Positions 14,529 to 22,468 of a stretch of 31,237 nt of DNA are shown one piece after another. The position numbers and the translations under genes are program-made. Below the pieces are notes generated by a model. It ran no database searches. It saw only the letters and a list, made by a program, of their open reading frames with translations, and was not told where the DNA came from. Numbering within the stretch: the stretch's first letter is position 1; each line of letters starts with the position of its first letter. The stretch is from contig DASVGV010000088.1 of assembly GCA_036379355.1 (NCBI GenBank), positions 1-31,237 on the forward strand, given 5' to 3'. This DNA is from CAJCIY01 sp036379355 (GTDB lineage: Bacteria; Actinomycetota; Actinomycetes; Mycobacteriales; CAJCIY01).

Positions 14529-16208
14529 TCAGGCGCTGAGCCACGTACACATGGGATAGAACAGCCCGCCGCTGAACGACAGGGCCGGCTGCCCACCCGG
14601 CAGATCGAGGCCGTTGAAGTTCTGCACCTTCTTGTTGGCGTAGCAGCCCCACGTCGTCCGGTTCGCGAAGATGTACGGCAGGTCCTTCGCGAAGCGCTCG
14701 TTGACCGTGTTGTAGGCGGCGGTCCGGGTGGCCTCGTCGAGGCTGGTGCGGCCGGTCTGGAGCGCGTCCTGGACCTGCTGGTCCCGGTTGCGGGCGAAGT
14801 TCAGCGACGACTGGCCGATCGGCGCGGACGTGGGGATGCTCCACCACACGTAGTTCGCGTCGGGGTTCGGTGCGGCGAACTGCCGCCACGCGGTCACCTG
14901 GAACTTTCCGAGCAGCGCGTTGGTGATCAGCTGCACCTGCTCGACCTGCTGGATGCTCACGTCGATGCCAGCAGCTCCCCATTGCTGCTGGAGGAACTGC
15001 GCGGTCTCCGCGTTGCGCGTGCTGTTGGTTGTCGAGTACTGGATCTTGAGCTTGCCCTTCTCCGCCTCGTAGGCCTGCACGAGGCTCTTCGCCTTGGCGA
15101 GGTCGAACGTCGGATAGAGCTTGGTGCTGCTGGCATACGTGGGGTTACCCGGGAACAGCCCGTACGCGGTCTTGTAGAGCCCGAAGTTGTGCACCTTCTG
15201 GTACAGGTCCGCGTTGAACGAGTACGCGAGCGCCTGCCGGACCCGGATGTCGCTCATGACCGGGTCCATGCAGTTGATCATGGACATGTCCATGCTCGGC
15301 TCGCCGACGTTGTTGTCCGCGTCGGTGAGGTACTCGATGTTGGGCTTGCCCGGGACGTCGTGCAGGCTGATGGAGTCGCTCGAGTGGATGATGTCGACGG
15401 TGCCGGCGAGCAGCGAGTTGTCCCGTGTCGTCGAGTCCGGCATCGTGTTGTACTCGACCCGGTCGACGTACGGCAGGCCCTTGCGCCAGTAGTTCTTGTT
15501 GGCGTTCGCGTAGAAGTGCGAACCCGGGACCCACTCCTCGAACACGAACGGTCCGGTGCCGACCGGATGCAGGCCGCCCTTCGGGTCCGAGAGTGTCTTC
15601 GGCGTCGGCACGTAACCCAGCTGGCCGCACAGGTAGGTCGGGAACGCCGGCCACGGCGACTTGCAGGTGAACACGACAGTCATGCCGTCGGTCGCCTTGA
15701 CGGTGTCGAGGTTCAGCAGTGCCGGTCCGGTCAGAGCCGCCTTCTGCACCGCCTGGATCGCGTTCACGACCTCGGCCGAGGTGAGCGGCGTGTTGTCGTG
15801 GAACACGACGCCGGGGCGAAGCGTCATCGTCCAGACCTGCTTCTGCGCGTCCGGGGTCATGGTCTGGGCGAGGTAGGGCTGGGGGTTGCCCTGCGCGTCG
15901 AGCGACATCAACGTGTCGAACACGGTCGAGGCGTACATGAGGCCAGCCGTGTCGAACTGACCGGTCGCCGGGCTGAAGCTGTTGAAGTCCGACTCGAGGC
16001 CCATCCGCAGGGTGCCGCCGCGCCGGGGCGTGGCGCTGCTCCGGCCCGTGATCTGTCCCGAGGTCGACCCGCCACCCGGCTTGCTCGACGAGTTCGAGCT
16101 TCCACAGGCGGTGAGGAGGCCACCGGCTCCGCCGCCGACCAGGACGAGGCCTGCCGCCGTGGTCAGGCCCCCGGAGAGGAACTGCCTTCTGCTGTAGTCG
16201 CGGCTCAT
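14529..16208 (-). CDS. Peptide ABC transporter substrate-binding lipoprotein (copy 2, first gene of operon)
   Basis: A 559-residue family 5 solute-binding protein, the first gene of the transporter operon. The ATG at 16208 is preceded by AAGGGG at 6 nt and gives a Tat motif SRRQFL (6-11) followed by a lipobox ending at Cys35 (LLTACGS). The mature protein contains SATPRRGGTLRMGLESDFNSFSP, VFDTLMSLD, TLRPGVVFHDNTPLTSAEV and a C-terminal NFNGLDLPGGQPALSF. It is clearly paralogous to the other two binding proteins in this window and looks nearer to copy 3 than to copy 1 (both end FYPMCTWLSA). The longer upstream frame is rejected because it runs through the divergent promoter region. Transcription is likely controlled by the neighbouring TetR-type regulator. 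Confidence 0.93.
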   Translation of the reverse strand: MSRDYSRRQFLSGGLTTAAGLVLVGGGAGGLLTACGSSNSSSKPGGGSTSGQITGRSSATPRRGGTLRMGLESDFNSFSPATGQFDTAGLMYASTVFDTLMSLDAQGNPQPYLAQTMTPDAQKQVWTMTLRPGVVFHDNTPLTSAEVVNAIQAVQKAALTGPALLNLDTVKATDGMTVVFTCKSPWPAFPTYLCGQLGYVPTPKTLSDPKGGLHPVGTGPFVFEEWVPGSHFYANANKNYWRKGLPYVDRVEYNTMPDSTTRDNSLLAGTVDIIHSSDSISLHDVPGKPNIEYLTDADNNVGEPSMDMSMINCMDPVMSDIRVRQALAYSFNADLYQKVHNFGLYKTAYGLFPGNPTYASSTKLYPTFDLAKAKSLVQAYEAEKGKLKIQYSTTNSTRNAETAQFLQQQWGAAGIDVSIQQVEQVQLITNALLGKFQVTAWRQFAAPNPDANYVWWSIPTSAPIGQSSLNFARNRDQQVQDALQTGRTSLDEATRTAAYNTVNERFAKDLPYIFANRTTWGCYANKKVQNFNGLDLPGGQPALSFSGGLFYPMCTWLSA

Positions 16209-16243
16209 GCCGAACCCCTTCGTTCGTCCCGGTGGATTGGGCA

Positions 16244-16272
16244 TTGCTAACACCACGAGTGCAAATAGACAA
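16244..16272 (-). promoter_or_regulatory. Probable promoter of the transporter operon, containing the TTGCTAACACC box
   Basis: On the minus strand a -35-like TTGTCT (16267-16272) is separated by 17 bp from TAGCAA (16244-16249), which ends about 35 bp before the operon's first start codon. The box TTGCTAACACCACG (plus strand, 16244-16257) covers the -10 and spacer. It matches 12 of 14 bases of a box at the same position before the third binding-protein gene (18718-18731). This is a candidate operator as well as promoter. Confidence 0.5.
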
Positions 16273-16280
16273 GCCTCTGT

Positions 16281-16291
16281 TGCGTAACGCA
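16281..16291. promoter_or_regulatory. Palindrome TGCGTAACGCA, candidate TetR-type operator
   Basis: Five-base arms TGCGT/ACGCA around a single A. It overlaps the expected -35 region of the regulator gene's promoter, 21 bp before its GTG start, a position that would allow autorepression. Together with the preceding T it reads TTGCGTAACGCACC, related to the TTGCTAACACC box 36 bp away. No binding data are implied. Confidence 0.4.
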
Positions 16292-16300
16292 CCGGGGGGC

Positions 16301-16306
16301 TACTCT
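16301..16306 (+). promoter_or_regulatory. Putative leaderless -10 element for the TetR-type gene
   Basis: TACTCT is followed by exactly 6 nt and then the GTG start at 16313, the spacing of leaderless actinobacterial transcripts in which the first base of the start codon is the first transcribed base. The same arrangement is seen before purC, purQ and the gene at 28687. Confidence 0.45.
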
Positions 16307-16312
16307 CCCGCC

Positions 16313-16996
16313 GTGTCCGCCCCTCGTCCGGTGCTCAGCGCACCCGACGGCGACCGCTCGAGCAGCGACCGGAACGCTCCCGACGGGGCGCCTTCCGCGC
16401 TCGAATCCGACGGGCGGATCGCCAGATCCGAGCGGACCAAGCACGACATCATCGAGGCCCTGCACGCCCTGCACGCCGATGGCGACCTGTCTCCGACAGC
16501 GAGTCGCATCGCCGAACGCGCCGGCGTCTCGCGCCGGACTGTTTGGCAGCATTTCAGCAACTCCGAAGAGTTGATCGTGGTGGCCGCACAGGTAGACAGG
16601 GACAAAGTGCGCAGAATGACCGCGCCCGTTCCTCGGGACGGCCCGCTGGCCGACCGCATCACCCTCCTCGTCCGCCAGCGGTCGCGGGTCTTCGAAGCGA
16701 TGGCGCCGGGTTGGCGGGCCGCCCGCATCTGGCGGCACACGTCGCCGCAACTGCGGCGCGACCGCGAGCAGATGCTCCGGGCCGCACGCACCGAGCTAGA
16801 GGAGATCTTCGCCCCCGAGCTCGCGCAGCTGGCACCCCGTCACCGCCGCCCGCTGGTCGACGCCCTGATGGCGGTCACCTTGTGGAGCTTCTGGGAGTCG
16901 CTGCGCACCGATGTCGGCCTCACCGTCGCCCGCGCCCGGGGCCTCGTGCTCCAGACGGTCACGGCGCTGTTGCGCGAGGCGGGCTTCCCGTCCTGA
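16313..16996 (+). CDS. TetR-family transcriptional regulator
   Basis: A 227-residue one-component regulator. After a disordered tail of about 35 residues comes the TetR-type DNA-binding domain, with the helix-turn-helix SPTASRIAERAGVSRRTVWQHFSNSEEL at residues 60-87. The C-terminal helical domain, where ligands bind and dimers form, contains WRAARIWRHTSPQL and VTLWSFWESLRTDVGLT. The GTG at 16313 is preferred: a TACTCT box sits 6 nt before it, consistent with a leaderless message. The frame is open upstream but there it crosses the operator region, and a GTG at 16331 is another possibility. It is transcribed divergently from the transporter operon with a 104-bp shared control region, so it most likely regulates that operon. 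It converges on the third binding-protein gene, 12 bp apart. The inducing ligand is unknown. Confidence 0.88.
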   Translation: MSAPRPVLSAPDGDRSSSDRNAPDGAPSALESDGRIARSERTKHDIIEALHALHADGDLSPTASRIAERAGVSRRTVWQHFSNSEELIVVAAQVDRDKVRRMTAPVPRDGPLADRITLLVRQRSRVFEAMAPGWRAARIWRHTSPQLRRDREQMLRAARTELEEIFAPELAQLAPRHRRPLVDALMAVTLWSFWESLRTDVGLTVARARGLVLQTVTALLREAGFPS

Positions 16997-17008
16997 CGGT
17001 CGACCGCC

Positions 17009-18676
17009 TCAGGCGCTCAGCCAGGTGCACATCGGATAGAAGATCCCGCTGGTGAAGCTCAGCGCGGGGGACCCGTCAGGAAGGTTCAGCCCGTTGAAGT
17101 TCTGCACGTTCTTGCGCGTGTAGCACGCCGTCACGATCTTGTAGCCGAACAGGTACGGGAGATCCTTGGCGAACCGCTCGTTCACCGTGTTGTAGGCGGC
17201 GATCCGGTCGGCCTTGTTCAGGCTGGTCCGGCCCTTCTCGAGAGCGGCCTGCACCAGCGGGTCCTTGTTCCGGGCGAAGTTCAGCGACGACTGGCCGATC
17301 GGGGCGGAGGTCGGAATGCTCCACCACACGTAGTTCGAGTCCGGTGTGGGCGCGGCGAACTGGGCCCACGCCGTCGTCTGATACTGGCCCAACAAGGCAT
17401 CGGTGATCAGTTGTACCTGCTCGACCGTCTTGATCGTGACGTCGATGCCGATGTCCTTGTACTGCTGCTGGAGGAACTGCGCCGTCTCCGCGTTGCGGGG
17501 GTCGCTGGTCGTCGCGTACTCGATCTTCAGCGGCCCCTTGTCCTTCTCGTAGTCCTGCACGAGCGCCTTCGCCCGCGCCTGGTCGTACCGGGGGTACATC
17601 GCGTTGGTCTTGGCGTAGTCGGGGTTACCCGGGAACAACCCGTACGCCGGCGGGTACAGGCCGAAGTTGTGCACCTTCTGGTAGAGGTCGATGTTGAAGC
17701 CGTACGCCATGGCCTGCCGGACCCGCAGGTCGCTGACCGGGGCGGCCTCGGTGTTGCACATGGTCATGCCCATGTTCGGCTCGCCAAGGTGGCTGTCGGC
17801 GTCGGTGACGTACTGCACCGACGAGTTTCCCATCAGGTCATGCAGGTTGATCGAGTCCCCCGAGGTCATGACGTCGATGGTTCCGGCAAGCAGCGACTGC
17901 TCCAGCGAGACCACGCTCGGGATGGTGCTGTACTCGACCCGGTCGACGTACGGCAGCCCCTTGCGCCAGTAGTTCGGGTTGGCCTTGGCATGGAAGTACG
18001 AACCCGGCACCCACGCGTCGAAGACGAACGGGCCGGTGCCGACCGGGTGCAGGCCACCCTTCGGGTCCGACAGCGTCTTCGGCGACGCGATGTATCCGAG
18101 CTGTCCGGTGAGGTAGAGCGGGAACGCCGGCCACGGCGTCTTCGTCGTGAACACCACCGTCATCGCGTCCTGTGCCTTGACCGTGTCCAGGTTCAGCAGC
18201 GCCGGCCCGGTCAGCACCGCCTGCTGGACCGCGCGGATCGCACCCACCACCTCCGCGGACGTCAGCGGCGTCCCGTCGTGGAACACGACGCCGGGCCGCA
18301 ACGTCATCGTGAACACGTTCTGTTCCGCGTTGGGCGTCATGGACTGGCAGAGGTACGGCTGCGCGTCACCGTTGGCGTCGATGAACATCAGCGCGTCGAA
18401 CACGGTCGCCGCGTACATCAGGCCGTTGGCGTCGAACTGGCCGGTCGGCGGAGCGAAGCTGTTGAAGTCCGAGTTCACGCCGACTCGCAACGTGCCACCG
18501 CGCCGCGGGGTCGTGCTCGTGCGGCCACTGACCTCGCCCGAGGAGCTGCCGCTGCCCCCGGCGTTGGAGCCGCCACCACAGGCGGCGACGAGACCGCCCA
18601 TCCCGCCGACCACGGCGAGGCCCGCCGCGGTCTGGAACCCACCCGAGAGGAACTGCCGGCGGCTGATGCTGTTCAC
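17009..18676 (-). CDS. Peptide ABC transporter substrate-binding lipoprotein (copy 3, separate promoter)
   Basis: A 555-residue family 5 solute-binding protein paralogous to the two encoded in the adjacent operon. The start is taken as GTG 18676, which has AAGGAGA about 9 nt upstream and gives the Tat motif SRRQFL (5-10) followed by a lipobox ending at Cys33 (LVAACGG). Family segments include STTPRRGGTLRVGVNSDFNSFAP, VFDALMFID, TLRPGVVFHDGTPLTSAEV and GTGPFVFDAWVPGSYF. The C terminus, NFNGLNLPDGSPALSFTSG...WLSA, matches the other copies. No permease or ATPase gene accompanies it, so it probably feeds the transporter encoded at 10515-14513. Its promoter carries the same TTGCTAGCACC box as that operon, suggesting common control. 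Confidence 0.92.
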   Translation of the reverse strand: MNSISRRQFLSGGFQTAAGLAVVGGMGGLVAACGGGSNAGGSGSSSGEVSGRTSTTPRRGGTLRVGVNSDFNSFAPPTGQFDANGLMYAATVFDALMFIDANGDAQPYLCQSMTPNAEQNVFTMTLRPGVVFHDGTPLTSAEVVGAIRAVQQAVLTGPALLNLDTVKAQDAMTVVFTTKTPWPAFPLYLTGQLGYIASPKTLSDPKGGLHPVGTGPFVFDAWVPGSYFHAKANPNYWRKGLPYVDRVEYSTIPSVVSLEQSLLAGTIDVMTSGDSINLHDLMGNSSVQYVTDADSHLGEPNMGMTMCNTEAAPVSDLRVRQAMAYGFNIDLYQKVHNFGLYPPAYGLFPGNPDYAKTNAMYPRYDQARAKALVQDYEKDKGPLKIEYATTSDPRNAETAQFLQQQYKDIGIDVTIKTVEQVQLITDALLGQYQTTAWAQFAAPTPDSNYVWWSIPTSAPIGQSSLNFARNKDPLVQAALEKGRTSLNKADRIAAYNTVNERFAKDLPYLFGYKIVTACYTRKNVQNFNGLNLPDGSPALSFTSGIFYPMCTWLSA

Positions 18677-18717
18677 GAGGGCTGCTCTCCTTCGCCCCGC
18701 TGGGAGGGGACGGGGGG

Positions 18718-18747
18718 TTGCTAGCACCGCGCGAACCGTCCGCGCAA
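18718..18747 (-). promoter_or_regulatory. Probable promoter of binding-protein copy 3, containing the TTGCTAGCACC box
   Basis: On the minus strand TTGCGC (18742-18747), an 18-bp spacer and TAGCAA (18718-18723) form a plausible promoter about 41 bp before the start codon. TTGCTAGCACCGCG (18718-18731) repeats the box found before copy 2. The spacer also holds the inverted repeat GCGCG-N7-CGCGC (18729-18745). Confidence 0.5.
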
Positions 18748-18754
18748 GGGGCGC

Positions 18755-19522
18755 TTACAGCAAGGGGAGCCAGGCCGACAAGTCCGCGTTCCGGCCGCTT
18801 GCCTGCACATCGCCGGCGGCGACGGCGTCGGCCCACTCCCGGCGGCCGGTCGTGACCAGCACGAAGGCGACCGGACCGCACTCGACCACGTTCGGTGGAG
18901 TTCCCCGCGTGTGCCGCACACCATCGCCGACCTGGACGGCGGCGTACGGCGGCACCCGCACCTCGACCGCCTTGCCCGGGTGCCGTTCGGCCAGCACGTC
19001 GGCCAGCATGCGCACGCTCGCCCGCAGCGCCTGCCGGTCCACGCCTGCGCCGGCGTCAAGAGCGTGCACGACGAGTTCGTTCACGCGCGTCCGCAGCATC
19101 GCCGACGCGCGGATCGGTCCGCGCCGGGCGGCGACCACCGGGTCCGTGGCGCCGAGCAGGTCCATCTGCGCGCGGGCCCGGCGGCGCTCCGCGTCGAAGA
19201 AGGTGACCAGGTCACCCGCCGATAGTCCTTGCGCCGCAGCGACTTCGCGAGCCGCGATCTCCTCGGCCGCAGCGGGATAGTGCGCGACGTAGGCGGCTAC
19301 CGTCAGCGGGGCGGTCCCCCGGGGTGGTGGCGCAGCCGCGGCCGCGTCGGCGAACGCGCTCGACACGTGCGCGAGGTGGACGGCGAGATCGCCCACGCAC
19401 CAGCCAGGCAGCGACGACGGCCGACCCAGATCCTTGTCGGTCAGGCCGGCGAGCCACGCCGCGACCAGGTCGGCCTGCGCGTCGTACGCCGCGACCAGGA
19501 GAGGGTCGAGTCCGGGCGCCAT
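18755..19522 (-). CDS. Maleylpyruvate isomerase-like / DinB-fold protein with sterol-carrier-like C-terminus
   Basis: A 255-residue protein. The N-terminal domain (about 1-160) matches the mycothiol-dependent maleylpyruvate isomerase/DinB fold: LPGWCVGDLAVHLAH (38-52) with His49 and His52, and RVNELVVHALD (146-156) with Glu149 and His153. His49, Glu149 and His153 are plausible metal ligands. The C-terminal part (from about 165) resembles the small SCP2-like domain often fused in these actinobacterial proteins (VEVRVPPYAAVQV...VECGPVAFVLVTTGR). Family members use mycothiol or bacillithiol as cofactor or act as thiol transferases; the substrate here is unknown. It follows purL by 15 bp in the same direction and is probably the last gene of the purA-purL operon. 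Confidence 0.8.
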   Translation of the reverse strand: MAPGLDPLLVAAYDAQADLVAAWLAGLTDKDLGRPSSLPGWCVGDLAVHLAHVSSAFADAAAAAPPPRGTAPLTVAAYVAHYPAAAEEIAAREVAAAQGLSAGDLVTFFDAERRRARAQMDLLGATDPVVAARRGPIRASAMLRTRVNELVVHALDAGAGVDRQALRASVRMLADVLAERHPGKAVEVRVPPYAAVQVGDGVRHTRGTPPNVVECGPVAFVLVTTGRREWADAVAAGDVQASGRNADLSAWLPLL

Positions 19523-19537
19523 CGTGCCGGCAGCCGG

Positions 19538-21769
19538 CTACCCGAACAGGGCAGGCAGCGTGCCCTCGTGCGCCGCCCGCAGCTCGTCGAGCGGGATCTC
19601 TCCGACTCCGGCGAGCGCAAGTGTGGAGCCACCGGTCGTCCCCAAGCGCGATATCGCGATTCCAACTGTGGCACAGCGTCTTTCGAGCTCTCCGACAGCA
19701 TCCTCCGGGAGCGAGACCACCGCGCGGCCGGAGGACTCCGAGAACAACGCGACGAACGGGTCACCGGGCAGGGTCGCGGTGCAGCCGATGTCCCGCCGCA
19801 GGCAGGCCTCCGTGAGGGTCACGGCCAGCCCGCCGGCGGACACGTCGTGCGCGGAGGAGAACCCGCCCTCGCGCAACACGTGGAGCAACGCGCGCTCGGC
19901 GTCGAAGTCGACGCGCGGCGGGCGGCCACCCAGGTGCCGGTGCGCCGACCAGGCCCATTCGGAGCCGGACAGCTCATCGTGCGTCGCGCCGATGAGGAGC
20001 ACCGCCTCGCCGGCGGTGGTGAACCCGGCGGGCGTTCGGCTGCGCACGTCGGCGTGCAGGCCGAGCACCCCGACGACGACGGTCGGGTTGATCGCGGTGT
20101 CGCCGGTCTGGTTGTAGAAGCTGACGTTTCCGCCCGTGACGGGAAGGCCGAGTGCCCGGCAGCCGTCGGCCAGGCCGCGCACCGCCTCGGCGAACTGCCA
20201 CATCACCGCCGGGTCCTCGGGCGAGCCGAAGTTCAGGCAGTTGGTGACGCCGACCGGCTCCGCGCCGGTCACCGCGACGTTGCGGGCCGCCTCGACCAGC
20301 GACAGCTGCGCGCCGGCGTACGGGTCGAGCGCCGCGTAGCGGCCGTTGCCGTCGAGGCTGATCGCGACGCCGAGCCCCGCGTCGTCCAGCCGCAGCAGGC
20401 CGGCGTCCTCGGGCTGCGCCAGCACCGTGGACCGCAGCACGTAACGGTCGTACTGGTCGGTCACCCAGGCCGGCGAGCAGACGTTGGGACCGGCGACGAC
20501 TGCGAGCAGCGCGGCGCGCAGGTCGGCCGGTCGCGGCAGTCGCTCTGCCGGGTCCGCCTGCCGGTCGTCCAGCCACAGCGGCCGGGCGAGCGGCCGCTCG
20601 TAGACCGGTCCCTCGTCGGCGAGCGAGGCCGGCGGCACATCGACGACACACTCGCCATGCCACTCGACCTCGAGCCGTCCGGTGCCGGTCACCTCCCCGA
20701 CCACGGTCGCGAGAACACCCCACCGGGCGCAGACCGCGAGGGCCTCGTCGACATGCTCGGGCGCGACGATCGCGAGCATGCGCTCCTGCGACTCGGAGGA
20801 CAGCACCTCCCACGGCTCCATCGACGGCTCGCGCAGCGGTACGGCGTCGAGAGTCACGCGCATGCCCTGACCGCCGGCAGCGGCGGTTTCGCTGATGGCG
20901 CAGGTGAAACCGGCACCCCCGAGGTCCTGGATGCCGACGACCAGCCCGCGGTCGTACATCTCCAGGGACGCCTCGGTGACGATCTTCTCCTGGAACGGGT
21001 CGCCCACCTGCACCGCGGGCCGGTTGACCGGGCCGTCCTCGTCGAAGGTCGCGGACGCGAGCACGCTGACGCCGCCGATACCGTCGCGCCCGGTGCGCGC
21101 CCCGTACAGGATCACCTGGTTGCCGACGCCCGAGGCCTTCGCCGTCTGTAGCCGCTCGCGGGGCAGGACTCCGAGGCACAGGGCGTTCACGAGCGGATTG
21201 CCGTCGTACGAGGGGTCGAAGGCGATCTCGCCGCCGATGTTCGGCAGCCCCAGGCAGTTGCCGTATCCGCCGACACCGGCCACCACGCCGGTCACCAGCC
21301 GCCGCGTGTCCGGGTGGCCGACGTCGCCGAAGCGCAGGCTGTCCATCACGGCGATCGGACGGGCACCCATCGCCAGGATGTCGCGGACGATGCCGCCCAC
21401 GCCCGTCGCCGCCCCCTGGTACGGCTCGACGTACGACGGGTGGTTGTGCGACTCGACCTTGAAGGTGACGGCGAGGTCGTCGCTGACCGCGACGACGCCG
21501 GCGTTCTCCCCGATGCCGGCCAGCATGCGCTCACTCTTCGGCAGGTCGCCGAACTGGCGCAGGTGCACCCGGCTGGACTTGTACGAGCAGTGCTCCGACC
21601 ACATGATCGCGTACATCGACAGCTCGCACTCGGTTGGCCGGCGCCCGAGGATGTCGCGGATGCGGCCGTACTCCTCCGACCGAAGACCGAGGTCGGTGTA
21701 CGGCTGGTCCAGCTCCGGCCCCTCCGCGGCGGCGGCCACGGTGTCGACCACGACGGTCGGCGTGCTCAT
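19538..21769 (-). CDS. purL: Phosphoribosylformylglycinamidine synthase, large subunit
   Basis: The ATP-dependent synthetase subunit that converts FGAR to FGAM using ammonia from PurQ. Its 743 residues are the small-type PurL length, which needs separate PurS and PurQ partners, both encoded upstream. Landmarks are ELSMYAIMWSEHCSYKSSR near residue 50, the nucleotide-binding FKVESHNHPSYVEPYQGAATGVGG, GARPIAVMDSLRFGD, GGAGFTCAISE, and the second-half motif VTGGNVSFYNQT followed by SAHDVSAGGLAVTLTE. The ATG overlaps the purQ stop by 4 bp (ATGA), so the two subunits are translationally coupled. Confidence 0.97.
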   Translation of the reverse strand: MSTPTVVVDTVAAAAEGPELDQPYTDLGLRSEEYGRIRDILGRRPTECELSMYAIMWSEHCSYKSSRVHLRQFGDLPKSERMLAGIGENAGVVAVSDDLAVTFKVESHNHPSYVEPYQGAATGVGGIVRDILAMGARPIAVMDSLRFGDVGHPDTRRLVTGVVAGVGGYGNCLGLPNIGGEIAFDPSYDGNPLVNALCLGVLPRERLQTAKASGVGNQVILYGARTGRDGIGGVSVLASATFDEDGPVNRPAVQVGDPFQEKIVTEASLEMYDRGLVVGIQDLGGAGFTCAISETAAAGGQGMRVTLDAVPLREPSMEPWEVLSSESQERMLAIVAPEHVDEALAVCARWGVLATVVGEVTGTGRLEVEWHGECVVDVPPASLADEGPVYERPLARPLWLDDRQADPAERLPRPADLRAALLAVVAGPNVCSPAWVTDQYDRYVLRSTVLAQPEDAGLLRLDDAGLGVAISLDGNGRYAALDPYAGAQLSLVEAARNVAVTGAEPVGVTNCLNFGSPEDPAVMWQFAEAVRGLADGCRALGLPVTGGNVSFYNQTGDTAINPTVVVGVLGLHADVRSRTPAGFTTAGEAVLLIGATHDELSGSEWAWSAHRHLGGRPPRVDFDAERALLHVLREGGFSSAHDVSAGGLAVTLTEACLRRDIGCTATLPGDPFVALFSESSGRAVVSLPEDAVGELERRCATVGIAISRLGTTGGSTLALAGVGEIPLDELRAAHEGTLPALFG

Positions 21770-22443
21770 GCGAGAGCCGGTGCCGACAGCACCGAGGAGA
21801 ACAGTGCGAGCCCGTCGGCCCCGGCGCCGACGAGCGGGTCGCAGGCGTGCTCGGGGTGAGGCATGAGGCCGACGACGTTGCCCCTCTCGTTGCAGATGCC
21901 GGCGATGTCACGCAGCGACCCGTTGGGGTTGGACCCGGCGTACCGGAACACCACGCGGCCTTCGCCCTCGAGCCGGTCCAGCGTGGCGCGGTCGGCGGTG
22001 TATCGGCCCTCACCGTGCTTCACCGGGGCCACGATCGTGTCCCCGACCGTCAGCGCGGAGGTCCAGGCCGTAGCCGCGTTCTCGACCAGCAGCGGCTGGT
22101 CGCGGCACACGTAGTGCAGGCCGGCGTTGCGCAGCAGCGCGCCGGGCAGCAGGTGCGCCTCGCACAGCACCTGGAAACCGTTGCAGATCCCGAGCACGGG
22201 CAGGCCGCGGCCGGCAGCCTCGACGACCTCGCCCATCACCGGCGCGAACCGGGCGATGGCGCCGCACCGCAGGTAGTCGCCGTACGAGAAGCCGCCGGGC
22301 AGGACCACCGCGTCGACCCCCCGCAGGTCGTGGTCCGCGTGCCACAGCGGCACGCCCTCCGCGCCCGCGAGGCCGACCGCGGCGACGACGTCGCGGTCGT
22401 CGAGGCTACCGGGAAACGTCACCACGCCCACGCGTACCGCCAC
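21766..22443 (-). CDS. purQ: Phosphoribosylformylglycinamidine synthase, glutaminase subunit
   Basis: A 225-residue class I glutamine amidotransferase that supplies ammonia to PurL. The nucleophile is Cys87 in VLGICNGFQVL, and the rest of the triad is His196 and Glu198 in MPHPEHA. LPGGFSYGDYLRCGAIARF (48-66) is typical of PurQ. The GTG start has no clear Shine-Dalgarno sequence but is preceded by TAGACT and exactly 6 nt, as in leaderless promoters, so purQ-purL may also be transcribed independently of the upstream genes. The end overlaps purL by 4 bp. Confidence 0.97.
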   Translation of the reverse strand: MAVRVGVVTFPGSLDDRDVVAAVGLAGAEGVPLWHADHDLRGVDAVVLPGGFSYGDYLRCGAIARFAPVMGEVVEAAGRGLPVLGICNGFQVLCEAHLLPGALLRNAGLHYVCRDQPLLVENAATAWTSALTVGDTIVAPVKHGEGRYTADRATLDRLEGEGRVVFRYAGSNPNGSLRDIAGICNERGNVVGLMPHPEHACDPLVGAGADGLALFSSVLSAPALA

Positions 22444-22449
22444 GGGGCG

Positions 22450-22455
22450 AGTCTA
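22450..22455 (-). promoter_or_regulatory. Putative leaderless -10 element for purQ-purL
   Basis: Minus-strand TAGACT, then CGCCCC, then the GTG of purQ. The spacing puts the transcription start on the start codon. It lies inside the purine operon, in the 25-bp gap after the HATPase gene. No good -35 hexamer is seen. Confidence 0.45.
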
Positions 22456-22468
22456 CGGGGACGGCCGC

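Noticed and set aside
14037..16250. Long plus-strand open frame (737 codons) over dppB and binding-protein copy 2
   Set aside because: Shadow of clearly homologous genes on the other strand; no recognisable protein content.
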